Positions 55,590-64,000 of a DNA stretch of 64,000 nucleotides are shown here, piece after piece (position 1 is the first letter of the stretch; every line of letters begins with the position of its first letter). The position numbers and the translations under genes are program-made. The notes under the pieces are model-generated. The model did not search any database and had not been told where the DNA came from. It saw nothing but the letters and a program-made list of their open reading frames with translations. The DNA is from an uncultured Marinifilum sp. (GTDB lineage: Bacteria; Bacteroidota; Bacteroidia; Bacteroidales; Marinifilaceae), in contig NZ_OY781918.1 in the NCBI RefSeq assembly GCF_963677195.1, forward strand, positions 2,158,923 through 2,222,922, given 5' to 3'.

Positions 55590-56399
55590 ATGAACTTTAG
55601 TAAAAGAAAAGAACTTCTTTTTACTGCAATTTTAGCATCGCTAAAAGCAGGTAAAGAGATTTTAGACGTTTATCATTCCGATAATTTTGAAGTGCAATTA
55701 AAATCAGACGATAGTCCACTAACGATTGCTGATAAGAGAGCACACACGGCAATTGTATCACTTATTGATAACTTAGGAATTCCTGTTTTGAGCGAAGAGG
55801 GAATACACTCCGATTATGAAGTAAGAAAATCATGGAAACAGTGTTGGATTGTTGATCCTCTCGATGGCACCAAAGAATTTATAAAGAGAAACGATGAGTT
55901 TACCGTAAACATTGCTTTAATTGATGAAGGAAAACCTGTTGCAGGAGTAATTTATGTGCCAGTTTATCGTCAGTTGTATTTTGCAGATATCGATTTAGGT
56001 GCATTTCGTACCAATGATATTGAAAATTGGGAGAAAAATCTAGATGAGCTAGTTAAATTTTCCAGAAAAATGCCTTTTGATAATAAGAGAGAAAGCCTAA
56101 TTGTAGTAGGTTCTCGTTCTCACATGAATATTGAAACACAAGATTTTATAGAAAATTTGAAAATGGATAATTCTCGGGTAGAGATGATTTCGAAAGGAAG
56201 TTCGTTAAAGTTATGTATGATAGCTGAAAATGAGGCTGATATTTATCCGAGATTTGCTCCAACCATGGAGTGGGATATTGCAGCTGGCCATGCCATTGTA
56301 GCTGCTTCGGGAGGAAAGCTAGTACACGTTAATTCGAATGAAGAACTTAGCTACAATAAAGAGGATTTGCTAAACCAATTTTTTATATGTAAACGATAA
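55590..56399 (+). CDS. cysQ: 3'(2'),5'-bisphosphate nucleotidase CysQ
   Basis: This 269-residue cytoplasmic Mg-dependent phosphatase converts 3'-phosphoadenosine 5'-phosphate to AMP, relieving product inhibition during sulfate assimilation. Metal-site motifs are 'LSEEG' (about 71-75), VDPLDGTKEF (about 91-100) and WDIAAGHAIV (about 227-236), and 'DSPLTIADK' precedes them. Length is normal for CysQ. It follows the SLC13 permease by 44 bp. The cysC/cysD/cysN genes that often accompany this pair are not downstream. Confidence 0.93.
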   Translation: MNFSKRKELLFTAILASLKAGKEILDVYHSDNFEVQLKSDDSPLTIADKRAHTAIVSLIDNLGIPVLSEEGIHSDYEVRKSWKQCWIVDPLDGTKEFIKRNDEFTVNIALIDEGKPVAGVIYVPVYRQLYFADIDLGAFRTNDIENWEKNLDELVKFSRKMPFDNKRESLIVVGSRSHMNIETQDFIENLKMDNSRVEMISKGSSLKLCMIAENEADIYPRFAPTMEWDIAAGHAIVAASGGKLVHVNSNEELSYNKEDLLNQFFICKR

Positions 56400-56430
56400 T
56401 TAGCGAAAAACAGTGTCAACACAATCTATT

Positions 56431-59238
56431 ATGAAAAAATTATTTGCCTTTCTTATTATCTGTACTTTTTCTTTGCAGATAATGGCTCAGACAAAAAAAA
56501 TACCGCTTAACCATTCCGATTATGATGGATGGAAAAATTTGATAAAGCAACAAATTTCCAATGATGGGAAATGGATTTGTTATGAAATTAATCCGCAAAA
56601 AGGAGACGGATTTTTATATTTATACGAAGTTGATACCGATAGAAAAGATTCCATTGCCAGAGGATATGCTGCAGTATTTTCTCCCGATTCTGACGTTTTA
56701 AGCTTTAAAATTAAAGCACAATATGATACCCTTCGTCAGGCTAAGCTAGATAAAGTTGATAAAAAGGATATGCCGAAAGATTCCTTGGCAATTTGGAATT
56801 TATCGAATAGGGAATTAATAAAATACCCAAAGCTTAAATCAGTTAAAATGCCAAAAGAAAAAGGTGAATGGATGGCGTTTTTGTTGGATATGCCCAAGGA
56901 GATGGTCGATACTTTACAAAAGGATTCAACTGAATTACCAGTAAAAAAGAAGGAGAAGAAAAAGAAAAAAGATAAATCGGAAGAAGGCGAATTGCTAATT
57001 AAAAATTACAAATCGGGTAAGGAGTTCAGATTTAAAAATGTGAGCGATTATGCTTTATCAAGGAATGGAAATGCGCTTAGTTTTATTCAAATTAAGGGCG
57101 ATAGTATTCAGCTTGCTTCGGTTCATAAATTTGTGGGTAAATCAGAGGAAACAAAATTCATTTTTGAACAAGAAGGAAAAGCAAAAAAAATTACAATTTC
57201 GCCCGATGGAGAGAAACTCGGTTTTATTTTTTCTACAGATACTCTAAAAAATAAATGCTACAGTCTTTTTTACGCAGATTCTAAAACTGAGGCAAAAATT
57301 ATTGTTGATACATTAAGTAGTGGAATTCAGGATAATTGGACAGTTAGCGAGAATGGTAAAATTTATTTTTCCCGTAATGGAAATAAAATGTTTTTTGGAG
57401 TAGCTCCAAAACCAATAAATGAGCCTAAAGATAGCTTGTTAGATGAAGAAAAATATAGTGTAGATATTTGGAATTGGAAAGATCCTTTATTACAGCCACA
57501 ACAAAAACTGCAGGCTGAGAAAGAGAAGAAACGTACGTGGTTAGCGGTATATCATTCTCAGGATAATAAGGTAGTTCAGTTGGGGCATGAAGAAATGCCG
57601 AATCTTTATTTATATGATAATGGTAACTCAAATTTGGCTTTAGGAAGTTCTGGATTACCATATCAAATGTTAAGTTCCTGGGATGATTGGTACTCCGATT
57701 ATTATGTAGTAAATCAGAATACAGGAAATCGAGAGCTGATTTTAAGAAAGAAAAATTCTGATGTAAGTATTTCTCCCGATCAAAAATATATGATTTGGTA
57801 CGAAACACAGGATAGTATTTGGTATTCATATCAAATTGAAAGCAAGAAGAAAGTTGCTTTAACCAAAGATATTAAAGTTGCTTTTTATAATGAAAAACAT
57901 GATACTCCCAGCGATCCATCGCCCTACGGATTGCTTGGCTGGACCAAAGGAGATAAAAAAGTTATAATCCAGGATAAATATGATTTATGGATGCTCGATC
58001 CAGAAGGAAAAAGCGGGGCTATTAATCTAACCAATGGATACGGAAGGAGAAATAAGATTCATTTTGATTATATCAAAATAGATGAGGATGAACTGTTTAT
58101 TGATTTAAAAAAGCCTATCTTACTTAAAGCATTTCATGAATTCAATAAGAAATCAGGTTACTTTAAATTGAGTAATGAAGATGATCCAAGCAAGCTGATT
58201 TTTAATGAAGCAAGCTTTACCAGCCTTAAAAAGGCTAAAAATTCTGATCGTTTAATTTGGAAACGTTCCACTTTTAAGGATTATCCTAATGTATGGACGA
58301 GTAAGATTGATTTAACATCACAAAAACAAGTTTCAGATGCTAATCCGCAGCAGAAGAAATATTTATGGGGAAATGTAGAGCTTGTTGATTGGACATCTGG
58401 AGATGGTGAACAGTTGCAGGGATTACTTTATAAACCGGAAAATTTCGATCCGAATAAGAAATACCCTATGCTGGTTTATTTTTATGAAAGAACATCCGAT
58501 CGTTTGCATGCTCATCATGTTCCACAACCCAATTGGTCCATTATAAATCCTACTTATTGCGTTAGTAACGGATATCTTGTGTTTATGCCAGATATTACCT
58601 ATCCAAAAGTTGGATATCCTGGGGAATCGGCATACAGTGCAATTGTAACAGGTACTTTGGCAATGATGGATAGATATAAGTTTATTGATAAGAAAAATAT
58701 TGCATTGCAAGGTCAAAGCTGGGGAGGATACCAAATTGCATATTTGGTTACTCGAACCGATTTATTTAAATGTGCAATGGCAGGAGCGCCTGTAACAAAT
58801 ATGACTTCGGCTTATGGGGGAATGCGCTGGGGAAGTGGTATGAGTCGTATGTTTCAATACGAAAGAACTCAGAGTAGAATTGGAGGTACTTTATGGAACA
58901 GTACTTTACAATACATCGAAAATTCACCAGTATTTTTTGCTCCCAAAATAAAAACTCCTTTGTTAATTATGCATAACGATAATGATGGAGCTGTACCATG
59001 GTATCAGGGTATAGAATTATTTGTTGCCATGCGACGTTTACAAAAACCATGCTGGATGCTTACCTATAATAAGGAAGCTCATAATTTAAAGAAGCGTCCG
59101 AATAGAATGGATTTATCGGTTAGAACCATGCAGTTTTTCGATTATTACCTAAAAGGAAAACCTGCTCCTGTTTGGATGACTGATGGAATTCCAGCAGTAA
59201 AAAAGGGCAAAACAGATGCTTATGAATTTTCAGAATAG
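56431..59238 (+). CDS. Secreted S9-family prolyl oligopeptidase-like peptidase
   Basis: This 935-residue exported protein has a signal peptide (about 1-19, ending IMAQ), a long beta-propeller region (about 20-650) with a Lys/Glu-rich insert 'KKKEKKKKKDKSEEGE', and a C-terminal alpha/beta-hydrolase domain. Nucleophile Ser763 lies in GQSWGG; the acid is in MHNDNDGAVPW (Asp850 or Asp852) and the His in 'NKEAHNL'. It is longer than classic DPP IV enzymes. It presumably trims peptides in the periplasm. The GTG at 56413 would add six residues before the signal peptide, so ATG at 56431 is preferred. Confidence 0.92.
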   Translation: MKKLFAFLIICTFSLQIMAQTKKIPLNHSDYDGWKNLIKQQISNDGKWICYEINPQKGDGFLYLYEVDTDRKDSIARGYAAVFSPDSDVLSFKIKAQYDTLRQAKLDKVDKKDMPKDSLAIWNLSNRELIKYPKLKSVKMPKEKGEWMAFLLDMPKEMVDTLQKDSTELPVKKKEKKKKKDKSEEGELLIKNYKSGKEFRFKNVSDYALSRNGNALSFIQIKGDSIQLASVHKFVGKSEETKFIFEQEGKAKKITISPDGEKLGFIFSTDTLKNKCYSLFYADSKTEAKIIVDTLSSGIQDNWTVSENGKIYFSRNGNKMFFGVAPKPINEPKDSLLDEEKYSVDIWNWKDPLLQPQQKLQAEKEKKRTWLAVYHSQDNKVVQLGHEEMPNLYLYDNGNSNLALGSSGLPYQMLSSWDDWYSDYYVVNQNTGNRELILRKKNSDVSISPDQKYMIWYETQDSIWYSYQIESKKKVALTKDIKVAFYNEKHDTPSDPSPYGLLGWTKGDKKVIIQDKYDLWMLDPEGKSGAINLTNGYGRRNKIHFDYIKIDEDELFIDLKKPILLKAFHEFNKKSGYFKLSNEDDPSKLIFNEASFTSLKKAKNSDRLIWKRSTFKDYPNVWTSKIDLTSQKQVSDANPQQKKYLWGNVELVDWTSGDGEQLQGLLYKPENFDPNKKYPMLVYFYERTSDRLHAHHVPQPNWSIINPTYCVSNGYLVFMPDITYPKVGYPGESAYSAIVTGTLAMMDRYKFIDKKNIALQGQSWGGYQIAYLVTRTDLFKCAMAGAPVTNMTSAYGGMRWGSGMSRMFQYERTQSRIGGTLWNSTLQYIENSPVFFAPKIKTPLLIMHNDNDGAVPWYQGIELFVAMRRLQKPCWMLTYNKEAHNLKKRPNRMDLSVRTMQFFDYYLKGKPAPVWMTDGIPAVKKGKTDAYEFSE

Positions 59239-59260
59239 TTAAGCATATTAAAAAAAAATG

Positions 59261-59293
59261 AAAAATGCGTCTATTATCGGGCGCATTTTTTTT
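59261..59293 (+). terminator. Rho-independent terminator after the S9 peptidase gene
   Basis: AAAAATGCG/CGCATTTTT stem followed by TTT and AT-rich sequence. Confidence 0.8.
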
Positions 59294-59318
59294 GAATTAA
59301 TAGCTTGAAATAAAGAAG

Positions 59319-59349
59319 AACGCCTTCATTTCCGATAAATGAAGGCGTT
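59319..59349 (-). terminator. Probable minus-strand terminator
   Basis: AACGCCTTCATTT/AAATGAAGGCGTT is a perfect 13-bp stem. On the minus strand it is followed by CTTCTTTATTTC, while the plus side lacks a T-run, so it would end a minus-strand transcript such as the small frame at 59371-59487. Confidence 0.65.
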
Positions 59350-59370
59350 AAAATTAGTCTTAATTGTTAG

Positions 59371-59487
59371 TTAAGTGCTTTGTTGTTGTGTTTTGTGTTG
59401 GCTAATAGTAGCCAGGTAATATTTAGTGTTGTTGTTGTTTTCAGTATTATTTGATAGCAAAGTAAATACTTTTCCAATATATTTCAT
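59371..59487 (-). CDS. Candidate 38-residue small protein or small transcript
   Basis: ATG at 59487 to TAA at 59371 encodes a short peptide starting MKYIGKVFTLLSNN, with an Asn-rich centre and a Gln/Thr-rich end. It is followed 22 bp later by a strong hairpin with a T-rich tail on the same strand. No gene lies downstream on this strand, so it is not an attenuator leader. It is divergent from the Lrp gene. Coding status is uncertain; it may be a non-coding small RNA. Confidence 0.35.
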   Translation of the reverse strand: MKYIGKVFTLLSNNTENNNNTKYYLATISQHKTQQQST

Positions 59488-59593
59488 ACATATTTGCAGT
59501 AAATAAGTAAATATTACCGACATTGTGAGTGTTTGAAGTAAAATCAGCTTAAGCGCTATGCAAACGTTATAAATAGGAGTAAAAATTTCTTTT

Positions 59594-60055
59594 ATGGAAA
59601 ACTTAGATCAAACCGATAAGACCATTTTGCGAATTCTTCAGAATGATTCGAAAAAGACAGCTAAAGAAATAGCTGCCATGTTAAATATTACTGTGTCTCC
59701 AGTTTACGAAAGAATTAGGAGACTCGAAAATCAAGGTTTTATTAAAAAATATGTGGCCATTCTCGATAAAAAAAGAATTGAAAGAAGTGTAACTGCAATT
59801 TGTCAGGTTTCAATGAGATATCACGACGAAGCTTTCATTGATGAATTTGAAACGCAAATACAAAACCTAAAAGAAGTTCAGGAATGTTATCACATGGCTG
59901 GTCAGGTCGATTTTATTCTGAAAATACATGTTCGTAGCCTGGAAGAATATCATGAATTTGTACGCTATAAATTATCTAAAATTAAAAATATTGGTGTTCT
60001 AAATAGCACGTTTGTTATTAAAGAAATTAAGCATACTTCAGAGTATTACATATAA
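59594..60055 (+). CDS. Lrp/AsnC-family transcriptional regulator
   Basis: This 153-residue DNA-binding protein has an N-terminal winged HTH ('LDQTDKTILRILQNDSKK', recognition helix in 'VSPVYERIRRLENQGFI', about 4-60) and a C-terminal RAM/ligand-binding domain (about 68-150) with the 'ECYHMAGQVDFILKI' block. Length is exactly that of the family. It probably responds to an amino acid. The target is unknown; the divergent small frame and the hybrid kinase gene 100 bp downstream are its neighbours. Confidence 0.93.
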   Translation: MENLDQTDKTILRILQNDSKKTAKEIAAMLNITVSPVYERIRRLENQGFIKKYVAILDKKRIERSVTAICQVSMRYHDEAFIDEFETQIQNLKEVQECYHMAGQVDFILKIHVRSLEEYHEFVRYKLSKIKNIGVLNSTFVIKEIKHTSEYYI

Positions 60056-60155
60056 AGCTCATAAAAAGAAAAAGAGATTGGAATGTCTTAATATTTTTTG
60101 TAACTTATTTGTATATAAGAATGTACGAATATGTATTTCTGTAAAATATTAAGAT

Positions 60156-63100
60156 ATGACAAAACAATATGATCATAACTGCCCAGATAAATCAGATGAA
60201 AATATTTTAAAATATAAGAAGAAGATTGAAGTTTTAGAAAAAGAATTAGAACAAGTTAGGGAAGAAAAAAATAGATATGTTCAAGATTTAGATAATGCTC
60301 AATCTGTTAGTAAATATGAATTGCTTTTTAAGTCGACAGGATTTGGTGTTATTTGTAGGAATCGCTTAGGTAAGATTATTTATGCTAATACTGCTGCCTC
60401 AAATATATTGGGTGTTCCCAATAGTAGTCTTCTAAATTTAGAGAGTTTTGAACCTCCTGTTAAAAGTATTTATCCGGATGGTACAGAGATGACAGCAAGC
60501 ATGCATCCTGCTAAAAAGGTATTTAAATCTGGTAAAGAAATTTCTAATGAGCTTATTGGTGTTTATAATTTTGTAAATCAGGATTATATATGGTTGAATT
60601 TAACAGCAATCCCTTTAATTGATCATTTGGGTCAGGTTAAAATGGTTTATACTGTTTTCGAAGATATAAGTAATAGAATAAAAACAGATGAGTTGTTGGC
60701 TGATAATGTTGCTAGATCTGAAGCTTTGTTGAAAACCATACCAGATTGTATTATAAGAATCGATAAAAATGGTAAACTTTTAGATTTTCATGGAGAGGAT
60801 TTAGAATTGTTTTTCCTTTATAAACCCGTTGTAGATGAGGATGTTAGGTTTTTGTTTAAACCTGATTTTTATCGTTTTTTTTCTGATAAAAAAGATCAGC
60901 TTAAGAATAGAAAAGAACTCCTCATTTTTGAATATCAGAATATTTCTTCTAGTAGTAAAAAGTTATTTTTTGAAATTAGGATGAGCTGTAATGAGAACAA
61001 CGATATTACAGCAATTATACGAGATATTAGCACCACTAAAACATCAGAACAAAAAATAGAGGAAGCAAAAAGACAACATTCTACATTAATGGGGAATTTG
61101 AATGGTGTTGTGTACAGGTGTTTGGCTGATAAGAATTGGACCATGCTTTTTGTTAGCGATGGAGTTTACGATTTAACTGGCTATAAAGCTTCTGAATTAC
61201 TTAATAATTCATTTATATCATACGGAAATATGATATATGATGAAGATAGAAAAAAGGTAGAAGATGTTGTAAGTGAGGCATGTATGGTAAACAAAAGATT
61301 TAGTGTTGAATATAGGGTGTTAACAAAAAGTGGTAAACTAAAATGGGTATTCGAACAGGGCCTTACTATAAAAGATTCATCAAATAAAATCCTATTTATT
61401 GAAGGATATATCAGTGATATTACAGAGCGAAAACAAGCTCAGGAAAACATAGAATCGCGCGAGGCAAAGTATAGGTTATTGTTTAATTCTTTAAATCAGG
61501 CGGTTTTCGTACATCCATGGAATAAATCAGAATTTAAGTGTTTTGTTGAGGTAAATGATATGGCAATTCATCGTTATGGATACACAAGACAGGAGCTTTT
61601 AAATTTATCGCCTCCTAATTTAACCAAGCAAGGAGAGTTAAGTAGTAAAGAATTAGATAGAATAAGAGAATCGCTTAAAAATTTTGGACATGTTCGCTTC
61701 GAAACCAAACATTTAAGTAAATCTGGAGAAATATTTCCCGTTGTTATTCATGCTAATGTGATAGAAATAAATGGTGAAAAATTTATTCAGTCGATTGTTA
61801 GGGACGTAAGTGAACAAAAAAAAGCAGCTAAAAAATTAAATCATAAATCTCAAATTGAAAAATTAATTAGCAGTATTTCTAAAGAATTAGTAAGTGCTGA
61901 TATTAACAAGTTCGACAAGGTAATTGATAAAGCTTTGCAGAGTATTTCGGAAATTATTTTTGCGGATAGAAGTTATATTTTTCTTTTAAATCATAACAAA
62001 TCTATTGCTGTAAACTCTCACCAATGGTGTAGAGAATGTGTGCCAAATATTTTAGGAGAACAAAAAGAAATTCCTAAAGATATGCTTCATTGGTGGATTC
62101 GTAAATTTGAAAATCAGGAGCAAATTTATATTTCGTCCTTAGCTGACTTGCCAAAGGAGGCATTCTTTTCAGCCGATTTTGATATACAGAAACAAGAGCA
62201 ATCGGGATTATATTTGCCAATTTATTATCAAGAACAATTATTCGGTTTTATAGGTTTTGAAGTATTGCAGGCTAATACAAGTTTGAATAAAAGCGATTTT
62301 TATCTTCTTTATACTTTCGCTGATTTATTAGCTGGTGTATTTTATCGCAGAAACTTTGAAGAAAAATTAATAATTGCAAAAGAAAAGGCCGAAGAAAGTG
62401 ATCGTTTAAAATCTACTTTTTTAGCTTCAATGTCTCATGAGTTAAGAACGCCATTAAATGCAATTATTGGTTTTAGTAGTTTGGTAGATCAAAATACTGA
62501 AAGTAAAAGTTATAAAAAATGGAGTAGAATTATTAATTCAAGTGGAAAGCACCTTCTAAATATTATCGAATCTATTTTTGATGTGTCTTTATTGCAGGCA
62601 AAAGAAGCTCGGCTGGAGAATGTTGAATTTTCTTTATCTGAGTTTTTCTTAACTCTTCAGCAATATTTAAAGTCACAATTTAAAAAGCATAATAAAGCAA
62701 ATCTTGCTATTCAGATGTTTAGTTATGCTAATTCTGAAGTATTTATTAAAGCTGATAAAACCAAGTTGATGCAGCTTATTACAAATTTTCTTAATAATGC
62801 AATTAAGTATACTGAGCAGGGAACAATTGAGTATGGTTATAGGGTTGAGGGAAATAATGTTGTGTTCAGTGTATCTGATACTGGAATTGGTATAAAAGAT
62901 GAACATCGACATGTAATTTTTGATGTGTTTAGGCAAATTGAAGATTCATTGGTTTCTATTCAATCAGGAGTAGGTTTAGGTTTGGCAATTTGTAAAGAAA
63001 TTTCCGATTTGATGAATGGAGAAATTTGGTTAGAATCGGAGGAAGGCAAAGGATCAACTTTCTTTTTTAAATTATTTGATGTAGTTGTAAACAAACAGGA

Positions 63101-63512
63101 AAAGCTCAGAGAATCGAAAGTGAAACCTCCAGGATTAAGTGGAAAAACTATTTTAGTGGTTGAGGATGTTGAATACAATTATTTATTAATAAATGAGATG
63201 CTTAGTTTAACTTCGGCTAAAGTAATTTGGGCAAAAAATGGAAAAGAGAGTATTCGTATGGTTAATTCCGAATCATCAATCGAATTAATATTAATGGATA
63301 TAAAAATGCCATTAATGGATGGTTATGAGGCTTCTCGTAGAATATTAAATCTTAAACCAGATATTCCAATTATTGCACAAATAGCCTATGCTCTTGCGAG
63401 TGATAAAAAACAAATAATTGAAGCCGGATTTATCGATTATATTCCGAAGCCTATTAACGAAACATTGTTGTATGAATTACTTAAGCGTTACTTGCTTCAA
63501 AAATCGGCCTAG
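60156..63512 (+). CDS. Soluble multi-PAS/GAF hybrid histidine kinase with receiver domain
   Basis: This 1118-residue kinase has no signal peptide or convincing membrane helix, so it should sense a cytoplasmic cue. Order: N-terminal coiled coil (about 18-50), four PAS-type regions (about 52-170, 185-300, 303-425 and 430-560), a GAF domain (about 570-735), HisKA with 'ASMSHELRTPLNAIIGF' (about 755-771), HATPase with 'FLNNAIKYTEQG' and 'GVGLGLAI', and a C-terminal receiver (about 1000-1115) with phospho-acceptor Asp in 'ELILMDIKMPLMDGY'. No output domain is attached, so phosphotransfer to another protein is expected. The partner is not nearby. Confidence 0.92.
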   Translation: MTKQYDHNCPDKSDENILKYKKKIEVLEKELEQVREEKNRYVQDLDNAQSVSKYELLFKSTGFGVICRNRLGKIIYANTAASNILGVPNSSLLNLESFEPPVKSIYPDGTEMTASMHPAKKVFKSGKEISNELIGVYNFVNQDYIWLNLTAIPLIDHLGQVKMVYTVFEDISNRIKTDELLADNVARSEALLKTIPDCIIRIDKNGKLLDFHGEDLELFFLYKPVVDEDVRFLFKPDFYRFFSDKKDQLKNRKELLIFEYQNISSSSKKLFFEIRMSCNENNDITAIIRDISTTKTSEQKIEEAKRQHSTLMGNLNGVVYRCLADKNWTMLFVSDGVYDLTGYKASELLNNSFISYGNMIYDEDRKKVEDVVSEACMVNKRFSVEYRVLTKSGKLKWVFEQGLTIKDSSNKILFIEGYISDITERKQAQENIESREAKYRLLFNSLNQAVFVHPWNKSEFKCFVEVNDMAIHRYGYTRQELLNLSPPNLTKQGELSSKELDRIRESLKNFGHVRFETKHLSKSGEIFPVVIHANVIEINGEKFIQSIVRDVSEQKKAAKKLNHKSQIEKLISSISKELVSADINKFDKVIDKALQSISEIIFADRSYIFLLNHNKSIAVNSHQWCRECVPNILGEQKEIPKDMLHWWIRKFENQEQIYISSLADLPKEAFFSADFDIQKQEQSGLYLPIYYQEQLFGFIGFEVLQANTSLNKSDFYLLYTFADLLAGVFYRRNFEEKLIIAKEKAEESDRLKSTFLASMSHELRTPLNAIIGFSSLVDQNTESKSYKKWSRIINSSGKHLLNIIESIFDVSLLQAKEARLENVEFSLSEFFLTLQQYLKSQFKKHNKANLAIQMFSYANSEVFIKADKTKLMQLITNFLNNAIKYTEQGTIEYGYRVEGNNVVFSVSDTGIGIKDEHRHVIFDVFRQIEDSLVSIQSGVGLGLAICKEISDLMNGEIWLESEEGKGSTFFFKLFDVVVNKQEKLRESKVKPPGLSGKTILVVEDVEYNYLLINEMLSLTSAKVIWAKNGKESIRMVNSESSIELILMDIKMPLMDGYEASRRILNLKPDIPIIAQIAYALASDKKQIIEAGFIDYIPKPINETLLYELLKRYLLQKSA

Positions 63513-63620
63513 TTTACTTTATAAAAGAAAAAATAATCGGGAATAAGTTTGTTGCTAATAAAAGTTTGAATATCAGTTTATGAATGATTGATAATATCAA
63601 TTTTTTTGTTCAGTTTTGTG

Positions 63621-64000
63621 ATGGATATAAAAATAGAAAACGTGAAAAAACTGATCCTATTTAGTTTGTTGGCATTGCAATTTTGTTTTGCTTCTTGTAA
63701 GCATGGCTCTCGTAATTCAAATTCCGAAGCAGATACCGGAGTGGAGTTTATGACTAAAAAAATATTTGCCTATCAACCAGTTCTAATAAGCAATTCTTTA
63801 TCCGAAAAGGTAGACGAACAATCTGGAATGATCTGGTATGATGAGTTGTTTTGGGTGAATAATGATAGTGGTTGTGAGCCCGAATTGTATGCTTATAATA
63901 AATCGGGAGAGCTAAAAAAAACGGTACGTCTTAAAAATATTAACAATGCTGATTGGGAAGATTTAGCCGACGATTCAGAATATTTTTACATTGGTGAGTT
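63621..64000 (+). CDS. Lipoprotein, 3' end cut by the window edge
   Basis: The frame is open from ATG 63621 to the window end (126 residues seen). A hydrophobic signal segment (about 10-24) leads to lipobox FASC (Cys26). A GTG at 63642 is an alternative start giving a shorter signal peptide. The mature part has 'GMIWYDELFWVNNDSG' and 'NNADWEDLADDSEYFYIGE', which look like the first blade of a beta-propeller of the kind found in secreted phytase-like or SdiA-regulated-like proteins. Family and function cannot be fixed from this fragment. Confidence 0.7.
   Translation, partial: MDIKIENVKKLILFSLLALQFCFASCKHGSRNSNSEADTGVEFMTKKIFAYQPVLISNSLSEKVDEQSGMIWYDELFWVNNDSGCEPELYAYNKSGELKKTVRLKNINNADWEDLADDSEYFYIGE

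Larger units (their letters stand above)
59239..59593. other. Intergenic region with convergent terminators and a small minus-strand reading frame
   Basis: 355 bp containing the peptidase terminator (59261-59293), a second hairpin (59319-59349) and a 38-codon reading frame on the minus strand (59371-59487). The remaining ~100 bp before 59594 are AT-rich promoter-like sequence. Confidence 0.6.

Noticed and set aside
59319-59349. Attenuator for the Lrp gene
   Set aside because: The T-rich tail is on the minus strand and the hairpin is 245 bp upstream of the Lrp start, so it cannot end a transcript leading into that gene.

Overview
The window looks like chromosomal DNA of a marine, polysaccharide-degrading member of the Bacteroidota. 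The evidence is AT-rich DNA, TAnnTTTG-type -7 promoter boxes, a SusC/SusD pair, a hybrid two-component regulator (HTCS), C-terminal type IX secretion (T9SS) sorting domains and Bacteroidota-only families such as DUF3078. Placement near Marinifilaceae-like Bacteroidales is a guess. I saw no rRNA, tRNA, CRISPR array, transposase or phage gene.

Region 1 (1-9.5 kb) is an exopolysaccharide block: a polyprenyl glycosylphosphotransferase, a Wza-like export lipoprotein, an S23-type four-helix-bundle protein and a Wzc-like tyrosine kinase. The genes sit in unusually repeat-rich spacers. These hold a seven-unit tandem array of 271-309 bp units, dispersed hairpin elements, heptamer tracts, and a ~200-bp element found once on each side of the block. 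The S23 gene is enclosed by two complementary flanks able to form a 40-bp RNA stem.

Region 2 (9.5-34.3 kb) begins with a small HAD-family protein and is then an agar/porphyran-type utilization locus. It encodes a sulfatase, a GH117 exo-enzyme, a T9SS-exported GH86 endo-enzyme, a divergent HTCS, SusC, SusD, a surface glycan-binding lipoprotein, and an intracellular operon (Zn-dehydrogenase, SDR, aldehyde dehydrogenase, enolase-superfamily cycloisomerase, aldose 1-epimerase, RhaT-family permease). That set matches the known route from 3,6-anhydro-L-galactose to 2-keto-3-deoxygluconate; the last kinase and aldolase are not in the window. The GH117, susC-like and dehydrogenase promoters share a three-repeat operator with identical spacing (21 and 19 bp, then 60 bp to the -7 box), which ties these units into one probable HTCS regulon.

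Region 3 (34.6-64 kb) is mostly housekeeping or general accessory: an M64 peptidase, a DUF554 protein, a three-gene cluster (AmgK-like kinase fused to a RapZ C-terminal domain, a 44-residue Cys-rich protein and a MurU-like nucleotidyltransferase), MnmA, DUF3078 and DUF6146 proteins, a T9SS subtilase with six FN3 domains, an AddA/RecB-like helicase-nuclease, an isocitrate dehydrogenase-family enzyme, an HD protein, a frameshifted DUF2284 gene, an SLC13 permease with CysQ, an S9 peptidase, an Lrp regulator, a soluble hybrid histidine kinase and the start of a lipoprotein gene cut by the window edge.
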